NCBI GenBank assembly: GCA_963724365.1
Contig: CAVRUR010000009.1
Location: forward strand, 1-64,000
Length of the DNA: 64,000 nucleotides
Origin: JALORV01 sp963724365
GTDB taxonomy: Bacteria; Pseudomonadota; Gammaproteobacteria; Burkholderiales; Burkholderiaceae_F
Reading direction: 5' to 3'
A program made the translations under genes and the position numbers. Position 1 is the stretch's first letter; every line of letters begins with the position of its first letter. Below the pieces are notes generated by a model. It saw nothing but the letters and a program-made list of their open reading frames with translations. It was not told where the DNA came from and did not search any database. Positions 1 through 9,714 of the stretch are shown piece after piece.

Positions 1-71
1 CGGTCGAAGTTGATTACGCCGTCACGGTCAAGGAACGCGGCACGTCGGAGGGCGGCGCCGGACGAACTCAT
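1..71 (-). CDS. gmhB: D-glycero-beta-D-manno-heptose 1,7-bisphosphate 7-phosphatase (N-terminal fragment)
   Basis: Only the first 23 codons lie in the window; the rest runs off the left edge. The visible N-terminus contains FLDRDGVIN, the motif I of HAD-superfamily phosphatases as found in GmhB (nucleophile Asp, then acid/base Asp). GmhB removes the C7 phosphate during ADP-heptose synthesis in the cytoplasm. Its ATG overlaps the stop of hldD by four bases (ATGA), so it is the last visible gene of the leftward manC-hldE-hldD-gmhB operon. Another HAD phosphatase such as histidinol-phosphatase would share the motif, but the heptose context decides for GmhB. Confidence 0.85.
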   Translation of the reverse strand, partial: MSSSGAALRRAAFLDRDGVINFD

Positions 72-1057
72 GGCGTGTGCTGCAGCAGCCAGCGGACATA
101 GCTCCCTGTGCCGTGCTCGACGCTCTTGAACGACTGATCGTACCCAGCGCCGCGCAGCTGCGTGAGGTCCGCCTGCGTATAGGCCTGGTACTTGCCCTTG
201 AGTGCTTCGGGAAATGCGATGTACTCGATCAGTTCCTCCCGAACAGCGTGCTCCAGCGGCATTGGCGAATGACCGACATGTTCGCGCAGCGTGTTCACCA
301 CGGCCAGTGCCACGTCGTTGAACGCCTGTGCGCGTCCGCTGCCGAGGTTATAGATGCCGGACACAGGACGGTTCCAGAAGTGCAGGTTCGCCTGAATGAC
401 ATCGTCGACATGAATGAAGTCGCGTTGCTGCGCGCCGTCGGCGTACCCGTGACTGCCTTCGAACAGGCGCACCTTGCCGTCGGCACGGAACTGATTGAAG
501 TGATGAAACGCCACCGATGCCATGCGGCCCTTGTGCGCTTCGCGCGGGCCGTACACGTTGAAGTATCTAAGGCCGATCACGGGCGCCTTGAACCTGGGCA
601 ACTCGCGCCGCACGATCTGGTCGAAGAGGAACTTGGAGTAGCCGTAGATGTTCAGCGGGTGCTCGTTCTCGCGTCCCTCCACGAACTTGGGACCGAGCCC
701 ATAAACGGCTGCCGACGACGCATACACCAACGGCACGCCCTCATCCTGGCACCAGCGCAGCAGTGCCATTGAGTACCGATAGTTGTTGTCCAGCATGTAG
801 CGGCCGTCGGTTTCCATCGTGTCCGAGCAGGCGCCCTGATGGAAAACGACTTCGGGGCGGGGCAGGCGGCCGCTGCGGACCAGCTCGAGGAAATCGCGCT
901 TGTCGAGATAGTCGGCGATTTCACAGTCGGTCAGGTTGCGGAACTTGTCCGCCTTGGTCAGGTTGTCCACGGCGATGACGTCCGTCAGGCCCTGGTCGTT
1001 GAGTGCCTTGACGTTGTTGGAGCCGACGAAGCCGGCCGCGCCGGTGACGATGATCAT
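68..1057 (-). CDS. hldD: ADP-L-glycero-D-manno-heptose 6-epimerase
   Basis: Cytoplasmic short-chain dehydrogenase/reductase family enzyme that epimerises ADP-D-glycero- to ADP-L-glycero-D-manno-heptose, the donor for LPS inner-core heptoses. The 329-aa protein has the N-terminal NADP-binding motif TGAAGFVGSN (residues 5-14) and the catalytic Tyr138-x-x-x-Lys142 pair in YGYSK. It also has the family block LRYFNVYGPRE and is the normal length. The start ATG overlaps the hldE stop (ATGA), and its own stop overlaps the gmhB start, indicating translational coupling. No damage is seen. Confidence 0.96.
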   Translation of the reverse strand: MIIVTGAAGFVGSNNVKALNDQGLTDVIAVDNLTKADKFRNLTDCEIADYLDKRDFLELVRSGRLPRPEVVFHQGACSDTMETDGRYMLDNNYRYSMALLRWCQDEGVPLVYASSAAVYGLGPKFVEGRENEHPLNIYGYSKFLFDQIVRRELPRFKAPVIGLRYFNVYGPREAHKGRMASVAFHHFNQFRADGKVRLFEGSHGYADGAQQRDFIHVDDVIQANLHFWNRPVSGIYNLGSGRAQAFNDVALAVVNTLREHVGHSPMPLEHAVREELIEYIAFPEALKGKYQAYTQADLTQLRGAGYDQSFKSVEHGTGSYVRWLLQHTP

Positions 1058-1997
1058 GCGTGGCCCCCGCCGAAGAGTTCTTCGTAACTGACGGTGGCCG
1101 TGCCGAGCTTGCCAACCACGATACCGCCGGCACGGTTGGCAATACTGACTGCATCCCGCAACGGCGTACCGGCGGCCAGCATCGCGGCCAGCACGGCGAT
1201 GACGGTATCGCCGGCGCCCGAGACGTCGAACACTTCGCGCGCCTGCGCTGGCACCGACCAGGCGCCATCGTCCGTATAGAGCGTCATGCCATCCTCGCTG
1301 CGCGTGAGCAGCAGCGCAGTAAGCCCAAGGTCGCCTCGCAGTGCCTGGGCACGACGTGTCAGATCGGCCTCGTCCTTCCAGCGACCCGACGACTTCGCGT
1401 CAGCTCGGTCCGGTTCGGTGTCAGCAGCGTCGCGCCCTTGTAGCGCGTGTAATCGTCACCCTTGGGATCGACCAGCACGGGCTTTCCCGCGTGCCGGGCC
1501 TTCTCGATCATGCCGGCGATGTGGGCCAGCCCGCCCTTGCCGTAGTCCGACAGGATCACGAGGTCGTGACTGGGCAGCAGCGAGACGTAGTTGTCGAGCA
1601 GCGCCGCAAGGATCTCCGCTTCCGGAACGTTCTCGAAATCCACCCGCAGCATCTGCTGCCGGCGGCCAATCACACGCAGCTTCACGGTCGTGGGCAGATT
1701 CGGGTCGAGATGCACCTGCGGCACGATGCCGGCCTCGGACAGCAGCCGGCTGACTTTGTGTCCGGCATCGTCATCGCCGAGTACGGTCAGCAATGACGTC
1801 CCGACACCCACGGCGGCCACGTTGCGCGCGACGTTGGCGGCGCCGCCGAGGCGCTCTTCGCGCCGCTGGACCCGCACTACGGGTACCGGCGCTTCCGGCG
1901 AAATCCGCTCGACGTCGCCAAACCAGTACTGATCGAGCATTGCGTCACCCACGACCAGCACCCGGCAGGCGGACAGGGCTTCTCGAGTGGGCTCCAT
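1054..1997 (-). CDS. hldE: D-glycero-beta-D-manno-heptose-7-phosphate kinase (frameshifted)
   Basis: PfkB-family sugar kinase that phosphorylates heptose-7-phosphate at C1. The length (about 314 codons) fits the stand-alone kinase domain (RfaE1/HldA type), with no nucleotidyltransferase domain attached. The N-terminal part reads to LTPNRTEL near 1400. The reading then continues in another frame as GRWKDEADLTRRAQ and ends with the ATP-binding and catalytic motif DVSGAGDT near 1230. A one-base indel near 1385-1400 therefore splits it, probably a sequence error because both halves are well conserved. It lies 33 bp downstream of manC and overlaps hldD by four bases. The separate adenylyltransferase (HldE domain II, RfaE2) is not seen in the window. 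Confidence 0.88.
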
Positions 1998-2030
1998 GGC
2001 GTCAGTTTGGTGGCAGCGACGGCGGACAAG

Positions 2031-3482
2031 TTACGCCTGGGCCGCACCCGTCGGCGAGGCGCGTCCATATATGTCGTCGAAGCGCACGATGTCATCCTCG
2101 CCAACGTAGTCGCCGCATTGCACCTCGATCAGTGTCAGCAGAACGCGCCCGGGGTTCTCCAGGCGATGCTTGGAACCCACCGGAACGTACGTCGATTCGT
2201 TGGGTGCCAGCAGCACGACCTTGTCGTCGACCGTCACCTTGCCGGTTCCGCTGACCACCACCCAGTGTTCGCTGCGATGGTGGTGCATCTGCAGCGAAAG
2301 TGACGCGCCTGGCTTCACTTCGATCCGCTTGATCTTGAAGTTCGGCCCTTCCTGCAGGGTCGTGTAGGTGCCCCACGGGCGTGCAACCGTGCGGTGAAGC
2401 TTGTGCGTATCGTGACCGCGCCGCTTTAGCTCGTTGACGACGTCCTTGACCTTCTGCGAAGCATGCCGGTCGCAGACCAGCACGGCGTCGGGCGTATCCA
2501 CGATGACGACATCCCTCAGGCCCACCGCGGCCACCAGCCGGTCTTCGGTCTGGGCGTGCACATTGCGGCAGTCGGCGAGCACGACCTCACCACTGGTCGT
2601 GTTGCCACCCGCGTCGCGCTCGAATTCCTCCGCGACGGCCTTCCAGGATCCGATGTCGCTCCAGCCGAAGTCTCCGGCCAGTACAACGACGTTCGACTCG
2701 CGTTCCATGACGGCGTAGTCAATCGATATGTCCGGTGCCGACTGGAACGCGGCGCGGTCGAGCTGCAGGCGCTGTGGCTGCAGCGTCGAAGTCGTTCCCT
2801 GTTCGACGGCGGCGCGTGCGGCGGTCAGCACGGCCGGGGCGTGCCGCTCCAGCGCGGCCAGCATCGTGCTGGCCGTGAAGCAGAACATGCCGCTGTTCCA
2901 GAGGTAGTTTCCGGCGGCGACATACTCGGTCGCTTTTTCCGGCGACGGCTTCTCGACAAATCGGCGCACGACCTGCGCGGCATCGCCGACAGGCACTGCC
3001 GCACATTCGATGTAGCCGAACCCGGTTTCGGGCAGCGTCGGGTGGATGCCAAACAGAACGATGCGGCCCTCAGCGGCCAGCCGCGCGGCATGTCCCGCGA
3101 CTTCCGCAAAGCGCGCCTCGTCCTGGATCAGATGGTCCGCCGGCAGGATGATCAGCGGCTCGCTGGTGCGGCCCTGTTTCTCGAGCTGGCAACAGGCGGC
3201 AGCGATCGCGGGAGCCGTGTTGCGGCCGACCGGCTCGAGCAGCAGCTGCACATCAGCCGGCGCCTTGTCTCCGAGCTCGGTGAACTCCTCGATCGTCTTG
3301 AAGGTGTACTCGCCATTGGTCACGACCAGGCACGAGTCGGCGCCGAGCCGCTTGGAACGCAGCGCCGTGCGCTGAAGCAGCGAAGGTCCGTCGCCGATGC
3401 GCATGAAGGGCTTGGGCATGGCTTCGCGCGAAACCGGCCACAGCCGGGTGCCGGATCCGCCACATAGAATGATCGCCAACAT
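2031..3482 (-). CDS. manC: mannose-1-phosphate guanylyltransferase / mannose-6-phosphate isomerase
   Basis: Bifunctional 483-aa ManC/AlgA-type enzyme. The N-terminal nucleotidyltransferase domain has the signature GGSGTRLWPVSR (from residue 8) followed by MPKPF, and FVEKP in the middle. The C-terminal cupin (about residues 355-475) has RPWGTY and QMHHHRSEHW, the type II phosphomannose isomerase signature. It makes GDP-mannose from mannose-1-phosphate and may convert fructose-6-phosphate to mannose-6-phosphate. It is the first gene of the leftward operon and is divergent from gmd, which uses its product. Confidence 0.95.
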   Translation of the reverse strand: MLAIILCGGSGTRLWPVSREAMPKPFMRIGDGPSLLQRTALRSKRLGADSCLVVTNGEYTFKTIEEFTELGDKAPADVQLLLEPVGRNTAPAIAAACCQLEKQGRTSEPLIILPADHLIQDEARFAEVAGHAARLAAEGRIVLFGIHPTLPETGFGYIECAAVPVGDAAQVVRRFVEKPSPEKATEYVAAGNYLWNSGMFCFTASTMLAALERHAPAVLTAARAAVEQGTTSTLQPQRLQLDRAAFQSAPDISIDYAVMERESNVVVLAGDFGWSDIGSWKAVAEEFERDAGGNTTSGEVVLADCRNVHAQTEDRLVAAVGLRDVVIVDTPDAVLVCDRHASQKVKDVVNELKRRGHDTHKLHRTVARPWGTYTTLQEGPNFKIKRIEVKPGASLSLQMHHHRSEHWVVVSGTGKVTVDDKVVLLAPNESTYVPVGSKHRLENPGRVLLTLIEVQCGDYVGEDDIVRFDDIYGRASPTGAAQA

Positions 3483-3704
3483 GCTGCGGTCTGCTCCCCT
3501 GGTCAGCGCAGCCTGTTGCTCTCAAGGCGTCAGGGCGGCGCTCTATACAATCCGATTCAGCCGGCATTCTATCGATGCAAGCAGCCCCGGTTGTCGCCGT
3601 TGGCGCACCGTGGGTTTTTCGGCATTGAGGCAGCTCCTGCTGAGCCGTGGTCGACATCTGGTCGCCCGGCCACCTAACAGAGCCCATTTCAGAAGAACTC
3701 ACCC
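3483..3704. promoter_or_regulatory. divergent promoter region between manC and gmd
   Basis: A 222-bp gap between two divergent genes of the same pathway must hold promoters for both directions. I see no hexamer pair strong enough to place either one and no long palindrome. Confidence 0.4.
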
Positions 3705-4748
3705 ATGAGCAAGCGCAAGTCAGCAGTCGTAACAGGCATCACCGGCCAGGATGGCGCCTACCTGGCCCAGGTTCTGCTGGAGCGCGACTACAAGGTCTAC
3801 GGCACGTACCGCCGAACGAGCTCGGTGAACTTCTGGCGCATCGAGGAACTGGGCATCCACGGTCATCCCAACCTAGAACTCGTCGAATACGACCTGACCG
3901 ACATCGGCACCAGCATTGCGTTGGTTCAACGCACGCAGCCGGACGAGATCTACAACCTTGCCGCGCAGAGTTTCGTCGGGGTGTCGTTCGACCAGCCGAC
4001 GACAACCGCACACATCACGGGCCTGGGCGCACTGAATCTGCTCGAGTCGATCCGGTTGGTCAACCCGAAGATCCGTTTTTATCAGGCCTCGACCTCGGAA
4101 ATGTTCGGCAAGGTGCAGGCGGTGCCGCAGGACGAATCGACTCCGTTCTATCCGCGCAGCCCGTACGGCGTGGCCAAGCTGTTCGCGCACTGGATGACGG
4201 TGAACTACCGGGAGAGCTACGGCATCTTCGGCGCCAGCGGGATCCTTTTCAACCACGAGTCGCCGTTGCGCGGCCTCGAGTTCGTTACCCGGAAGATCAC
4301 CGACGGTGCAGCCAAGATCAAGCTGGGGAAACTGGACGTCCTCGAACTCGGCAATCTGGATGCCAAACGCGACTGGGGCTACGCGAAGGAATACGTCGAA
4401 GGCATGTATCGCATGCTGCAGGCGCCGGAGCCCGAGACGTTCGTGCTGGCGACGAACCGTACGGAGACCGTCCGTGACTTCGTCCGCATGGCGTTCAGGG
4501 CAGTGGATATCGAACTCGACTTCCGCGGGAAGGGAGTTGACGAGCAGGCCGTGGATCGGCGCAGCGGCAAGACGCTGGTGCGGATCAATCCCAAGTTCTA
4601 TCGGCCAGCCGAAGTCGACCTTCTGATCGGCAACCCGGCCAAGGCCAGGACCAAGCTGGGGTGGGAGCCGCGAACAACGCTGGAAGAGCTGTGCCGGATG
4701 ATGGTGGAGGCGGACCTTCGGCGGAACACCCGTGGCGTCTCGTTCTGA
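3705..4748 (+). CDS. gmd: GDP-mannose 4,6-dehydratase
   Basis: Converts GDP-D-mannose to GDP-4-keto-6-deoxy-D-mannose, the branch point to GDP-rhamnose, GDP-fucose and GDP-perosamine. The 347-aa protein has the NADP motif GITGQDGAYL (residues 11-20), the active-site STSE (129-132) and Tyr154-x-x-x-Lys158 in YGVAK. The block RRTSSVNFWRI is typical of the family. The last 17 bases overlap the next gene (GTG start), so the product probably passes directly to the reductase. Confidence 0.96.
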   Translation: MSKRKSAVVTGITGQDGAYLAQVLLERDYKVYGTYRRTSSVNFWRIEELGIHGHPNLELVEYDLTDIGTSIALVQRTQPDEIYNLAAQSFVGVSFDQPTTTAHITGLGALNLLESIRLVNPKIRFYQASTSEMFGKVQAVPQDESTPFYPRSPYGVAKLFAHWMTVNYRESYGIFGASGILFNHESPLRGLEFVTRKITDGAAKIKLGKLDVLELGNLDAKRDWGYAKEYVEGMYRMLQAPEPETFVLATNRTETVRDFVRMAFRAVDIELDFRGKGVDEQAVDRRSGKTLVRINPKFYRPAEVDLLIGNPAKARTKLGWEPRTTLEELCRMMVEADLRRNTRGVSF

Positions 4749-5634
4749 CGCCGGCCGTGTGCTGGTGACCGGATGTACCGGCTTCACCGGGCGCTACGTG
4801 GCGGCCGCGCTAGCCGAGGCCGGTTACGCGGTCTTCGATGCAGAGGCTGCAGGCTCGCCTTTCGACCTGACCCAGCCCGCGTCGATCGAGGCCGTGCTGC
4901 AGTCCGCGCGGCCCGACTACGTGATCCATCTCGCGGCCCTGAGCTTCGTTGGCCACGGGGACGCCACCGCCTTTTATGCCGTGAACACGGTGGGAACCGC
5001 ACAACTGCTGGAGTCGATGGTTTCGGCGGGGATCGTCCCGCGACGGGTCGTGATCGCCAGCAGCGCGAACGTCTACGGCAACGCCCGGGTCGAACCGATC
5101 ACGGAGGCGACCCCGCCGGCACCGGTCAACCACTACGCCGCCAGCAAGCTGGCTATGGAATGGATGGTGCGGGCCTATGCCGACCGGCTCCCGATCGTGA
5201 TGACGCGCCCATTCAACTACACCGGGGTGGGCCAGACCGAGAGCTTTCTCGTGCCCAAGCTGGTGGCCCACTTTGCGCAGCGGCGGCCGCACGTCGAACT
5301 CGGCAATCTCGATGTCGTGCGCGATTTCTCCGACGTTCGAGCGGTGGCGCAGGCGTATGTGCGACTGCTGACGGCGGATGTTCCGGAGGGTGTGACGAAC
5401 CTGTGCTCCGGCGTCGGCCGATCACTGCGCTGGGTAATCGAGCAGTTGCGCGAGATTTCCGGCCACGATCTCGACGTTCGCGTCAATCCGGAGTTCGTCC
5501 GAGCGAGCGAAGTGCATCGTCTTGTCGGCAGTTCCAGCAGAATGGAGTCCGCGCTCGGCAGCCTGCCGTTTCGGGACTTTCGCGAGACCCTCGCCTGGAT
5601 GTTCAAGGCGTCGACTGCGGAAGCGAAGCCATGA
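4732..5634 (+). CDS. rmd: GDP-4-keto-6-deoxy-D-mannose reductase (RMD type)
   Basis: NAD(P)-dependent SDR reductase, 300 aa. It has the nucleotide motif TGCTGFTG (residues 13-20) and catalytic Tyr135-x-x-x-Lys139 in YAASK. The HLAALSFVGH block resembles RMD, which makes GDP-D-rhamnose, more than the longer epimerase/reductase that makes GDP-L-fucose. The start is a GTG inside the end of gmd, in another frame. Together with manC, gmd and pmm it completes a route to GDP-D-rhamnose for a surface polysaccharide. The exact product is inferred from family resemblance. Confidence 0.85.
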   Translation: MASRSDAGRVLVTGCTGFTGRYVAAALAEAGYAVFDAEAAGSPFDLTQPASIEAVLQSARPDYVIHLAALSFVGHGDATAFYAVNTVGTAQLLESMVSAGIVPRRVVIASSANVYGNARVEPITEATPPAPVNHYAASKLAMEWMVRAYADRLPIVMTRPFNYTGVGQTESFLVPKLVAHFAQRRPHVELGNLDVVRDFSDVRAVAQAYVRLLTADVPEGVTNLCSGVGRSLRWVIEQLREISGHDLDVRVNPEFVRASEVHRLVGSSSRMESALGSLPFRDFRETLAWMFKASTAEAKP

Positions 5635-5678
5635 GGGTGACCGTTTCGGCTTAGTGCGCAGTTCATTCGAAGGTGCCC

Positions 5679-7068
5679 ATGTCTGCAGTCCACGTTGCTC
5701 CGTCGCTGTTCAAGGCCTACGACATCCGCGGCGTCGTCGACACGGCGTTGACGCCGGACGCGGTGCGTCTGATCGGTGCGGCGCTTGGCTCGGAGGCCGT
5801 CGCGCTCGGCCAGTCGGCGATCTGTGTCGGCCGCGACGGTCGCCTGTCGGGGCCGCTGCTGCGCGATGCGCTGGTGGCGGGAATCACCTCCACCGGCACC
5901 GACGTCATCGATGTCGGCATGGTGCCGACGCCGGTGCTGTACTTCTCCACGGTGCATCTGGGGACGGGTTCCGGTGTGGAGATCACCGGCAGCCACAATC
6001 CACCCGAGTACAACGGCCTGAAGATGATGATGGCCGGCGCGACGCTGCACGGCGAAGCGATCCAGGCGTTGCGCAGCCGCATCGAGAGCGGCAATCTGGT
6101 TCGCGCGAAGACGCCGGGCGAAGAGCGCATGGCCGACGTGCTGCCGGCGTATCTCGAGCGCATACGCACGACGGTGAAGCTGGCGCGTCCGATGAAGATC
6201 GCCATCGACTGCGGCAATGGCGTGGCCGGGCCGACGGCCGTCGCGCTGTTCCGCGCGCTCGGCTGCGATGTGGTGGAGCTCTTCACCGACATCGACGGCA
6301 CGTTTCCCAACCACCATCCGGACCCGGCGCATCCGGAGAATCTCGAGGACCTGATCCGAGCACTGCGCGACACCGACGCCGAACTGGGGCTGGCTTTCGA
6401 CGGCGACGGTGACCGGCTCGGCGTCGTGACCAAGGACGGGCAGATCATCTATCCCGGACCGCCAGATCATGCTGTTCGCGCAGGACATCCTGGCGGCGAA
6501 TCCCGGCGGCGAGATCATCTTCGACGTGAAGTGCACGCGACGACTGGCGCCGTGGATTCGTGAGCACGGCGGCCGCCCGACGATGTGGCGCACCGGACAC
6601 TCGCTGATCAAGGCCAAGCTCAAGGACAGCGGCGCGCCGTTTGCCGGGGAGATGAGCGGGCACCTGTTCTTCAACGACCGCTGGCCCGGCTTCGACGACG
6701 GCTTGTATGCGGGGGCGCGTCTGCTCGAGATCCTGTCGCGGTCGGCCGACCCGTCGGCCGTGCTGAATGCACTGCCGAGCGCGGTGTCGACGCCGGAACT
6801 GCACCTCCATACCGCCGAGGGCGAGAACTTCGCGCTGGTCGAACGTCTCAGGACGCAGGCGAAATTCGATGGAGCCGAGCAGATGATCACCATCGACGGC
6901 GTGCGCGCCGAGTGGTCGGATGGCTTTGGGCTGGCGCGTCCGTCGAACACGACACCGGTCGTCGTGCTGCGCTTCGAAGGGGACACCCCCGAGGCGCTGG
7001 CGCGCATCCAGGCAGCCTTTCGCCGGGCGATCATGGCGGTCGCGCCAGCCGCGCAACTCCCGTTCTAG
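5679..7068 (+). CDS. phosphomannomutase / phosphoglucomutase (frameshifted)
   Basis: AlgC/ManB-type alpha-D-phosphohexomutase that interconverts hexose 6- and 1-phosphates. Domain 1 carries the phosphoserine loop EITGSHNPPEYNG, domain 2 the metal-binding loop DGDGDR, and domain 4 the phosphate-binding RPSNTTP. The sugar-specificity segment GEMSGH is present. An extra G in the CCCGG at about 6453-6456 shifts the frame just after the metal loop; removing one G restores YPDRQIMLFAQDIL. I prefer the ATG at 5679 over a GTG six bases earlier because a GAAGG lies at the right distance. It supplies mannose-1-phosphate to ManC and possibly glucose-1-phosphate. Confidence 0.9.
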
Positions 7069-7134
7069 GGGTGCAAACTGCGGGCGCAGACTGTGGCGTG
7101 ACCCTCGCGCCGTGGCCCCGACAAGAAGAATGGC

Positions 7135-8609
7135 ATGAGCCTGGATACCCCTGAACCATCGGAGGCCGTCGCGGGCCTGTTCCATCGCCGGGAGCGGGGC
7201 GCGCACGCGCTGTTTCGGGACGCGTCCGACGGCGGCGTGCTCCTGTCGGCCTGCGGAATTGCACTGGACTACTCGCGCCAGCGATTAGACGTCGATGGTC
7301 TCGCCGAACTGCGGCGCCTGGCGGTGGATCGTGATGTCATTGGTGCGCACCGGTCGATGGCGAAAGGCGAGGCGGTCAACGCCACCGAGCAGCGGGCTGC
7401 ACTGCACATCGCTTTGCGCGCGCCGGTGGACGAGGCGTTCGGCGCTCCTGGCGCTTTGGTCCAGGCCGTGCACGACGAACTCGAGCGCTTGCGGGCATTC
7501 GCGAAGAACGTACGTTCCGGCGCATGGAAGGGCGCGACGGGGCGTCCGATTGCCGACGTCATCAATATCGGCATCGGTGGCAGCGATAGCGGACCGCGGC
7601 TGCGTGTGCGATGCGCTGGCCGACGTGGCCGATGGACCGCGCATCCACTTCCTGAGCAATGTCGACGGTCACGCCGTCGCACGCCTGTTGCCGCGGCTCG
7701 ATCCGGCGACGACGCTGGTCATCGTGTCGAGCAAGAGCCTTTCAACGCGCGAGACCCTGCTGAACGCCCAGGCGGTTCAGTCCTGGATCGAAGCGGCCGG
7801 ATTTCGCGGTGCGGTGCTGGCACGCCACATGGTCGTGGTTTCAGCCAAGGCGGACGCGGCGGTGAGTCTTGGCTTGCCTGCCAGCAGCCAGTTCTTCCTG
7901 TGGGACTGGGTCGGCGGACGGTTTTCGGTGTGGAGCGCGATCGGCCTGCCGGCCATGCTGTCCATCGGTCCGGAGAAGTTCGATGAATTCCTGGCAGGCG
8001 GCCATGCCATGGACCGGCACTCGATCGATGCGCCGCTCGAAGCCAATCTGCCCGCGACGCTGGCGCTGCTGGCGTTGTGGAATGCGGTGGTCCTGCAGAC
8101 TTCGAGCCTGTGCCTGCTGCCGTATGACGATCGCTTGCGCGGCATGGTGACCTGGCTGCAGCAGCTCGAGATGGAAAGCCTGGGCAAGAGTCGCAGCCTG
8201 AACGGCGACATCGTTACCGTGCCGACGAGTCCGGTCGTCTGGGGCGGGGTCGGCACCGATGCGCAGCACACGTTTTTTCAGGCACTGCGGCAGGGAACAC
8301 TGCGCACGGCGATCGACATCGTCATGGTCGATCGCGCGCAGCACGCCTATCCCGAGCATCATCGGGTGCTGCTCGCCAACGCTCGCGCGCAGGCCGAGGC
8401 GCTGGTCACGCAGGACCCCGACTCCCAGGTCCCTGAATGCCGTCAGCGTCCTGCAGCTCGACGCGCTGACCCCGGCAATGCTGGGCAGCCTGATGGCCCT
8501 GTACGAACACAAGACGACGATGCTGGCGACACTGCTCGGTATCAATGCGTTCGACCAGCCCGGAGTCGAGCTCGGCAAATTGCTCGCACAGCAGCTCGAA
8601 GGACGATGA
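7135..8609 (+). CDS. pgi: glucose-6-phosphate isomerase (two frameshifts)
   Basis: Interconverts glucose-6-phosphate and fructose-6-phosphate, supplying the sugar-nucleotide genes around it. The N-terminal third contains VINIGIGGSDSGP, the middle has SSKSLSTRETLLNA, QFFLWDWVGGRFS and GVGTDAQH, and the C-terminus has INAFDQPGVELGK. All are GPI signatures. An extra C near 7603 breaks the frame after GIGGSDSGPRL. A second indel near 8433-8435 falls in the conserved PGN-P segment; filling two bases gives VPGNAV. About 490 codons in total is normal for the family. The stop overlaps the galE start (ATGA). Confidence 0.92.
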
Positions 8610-9629
8610 ATCACACGCCTGCGGTTCTCGCCACCGGCGGCGCCGGCTACATCGGTTCGCACACGATGGTCGAACTGCTGGCGGCGGGCTTCGACGTCAT
8701 CTGCCTCGACAACTTCAGCAACAGTTCGCCCGAGGCGGTCAAGCGCGTCGAGAAGATCACGCACAGGCAGGTGACGCTGGTCAACGGCGACGTTCGCGAC
8801 CGCGAAGTGCTGGCGCGCGTGTTCCACCGCCCGATCGACGCGGTCGTGCATTTCGCTGCGCTCAAGGCGGTCGGCGAGTCGGTGCAGCGTCCGGTCGAGT
8901 ACTACGACAACAACATCGGCGGAACGCTGGCGCTGCTCGAGGCGATGGACCGCAAGGGCGTCGAATCGCATCGTGTTCAGCTCGTCGGCGACCGTGTACG
9001 GCGTGCCCGATAGCCTGCCGCTGACCGAGGATGCGCCGATCCGCCCGGTCAATCCCTACGGGCATACCAAGGCGATGGTGGAGCAGATCCTGCGCGACTG
9101 GTGCGCGGCCGATGCGGCGCGTAGCGCGGTGTCGCTGCGCTACTTCAACCCGATCGGTGCGCACCCGAGCGGAACGATCGGCGAGGATCCGCAGGACATC
9201 CCGAACAACCTCTTTCCCTTCATCGCGCAGGTGGCGATCGGCAAGCGCGACCGGCTCAACGTCTGGGGCGGCGACTGGCCGACGCCCGATGGCACCGGCG
9301 TGCGCGACTACCTGCACGTGGTCGATCTCGCATTGGGCCATGTGGCCGGCATCGCCTACGCCCAGTCGCACGCGGGCTTCACGCCGATCAATCTCGGCAC
9401 CGGGCGCGGCACGAGCGTGCTGGACATGGTGCAGGCGTTCGAGCGCGCGTCGGGTCGCGCGGTGCCCCATGTCCTTGCGGCGCGGCGCGATGGCGACGTC
9501 GCGGCGTGCTGGGCCGACGCTGCGCTGGCCCGCCGGCTGCTCGGCTGGGAAGCGACGCGCACGATCGAGCAGGCGTGTGCGGACGGCTGGCGCTGGCAGA
9601 GCGGCAACCCGAACGGCTATCGCCACTGA
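8606..9629 (+). CDS. galE: UDP-glucose 4-epimerase (frameshifted)
   Basis: Interconverts UDP-glucose and UDP-galactose, giving a galactose donor for LPS or exopolysaccharide. The N-terminus has ATGGAGYIGSHT; later come HFAALKAVGESV, the serine block FSSSATVYG, Tyr-x-x-x-Lys in YGHTK and LRYFNPIGAHPSG. An extra base near 8966 separates the first 120 residues from the rest; removing it restores the reading VERIVFSSS. The ATG overlaps the pgi stop by four bases. The total length is close to the usual 340 aa. Confidence 0.93.
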
Positions 9630-9714
9630 GCGGGCCGTCGGCGCTTCGTCATGGGCAACGTTCGTTCTGTCTGAAGCTCGTGCGGCTCGCCCGCCTGCGG
9701 CACAATCCCCCATC

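Noticed and set aside
5217..7034. A 605-aa antisense frame over rmd and the mutase
   Set aside because: Shadow of two well-supported genes; no recognisable domain.
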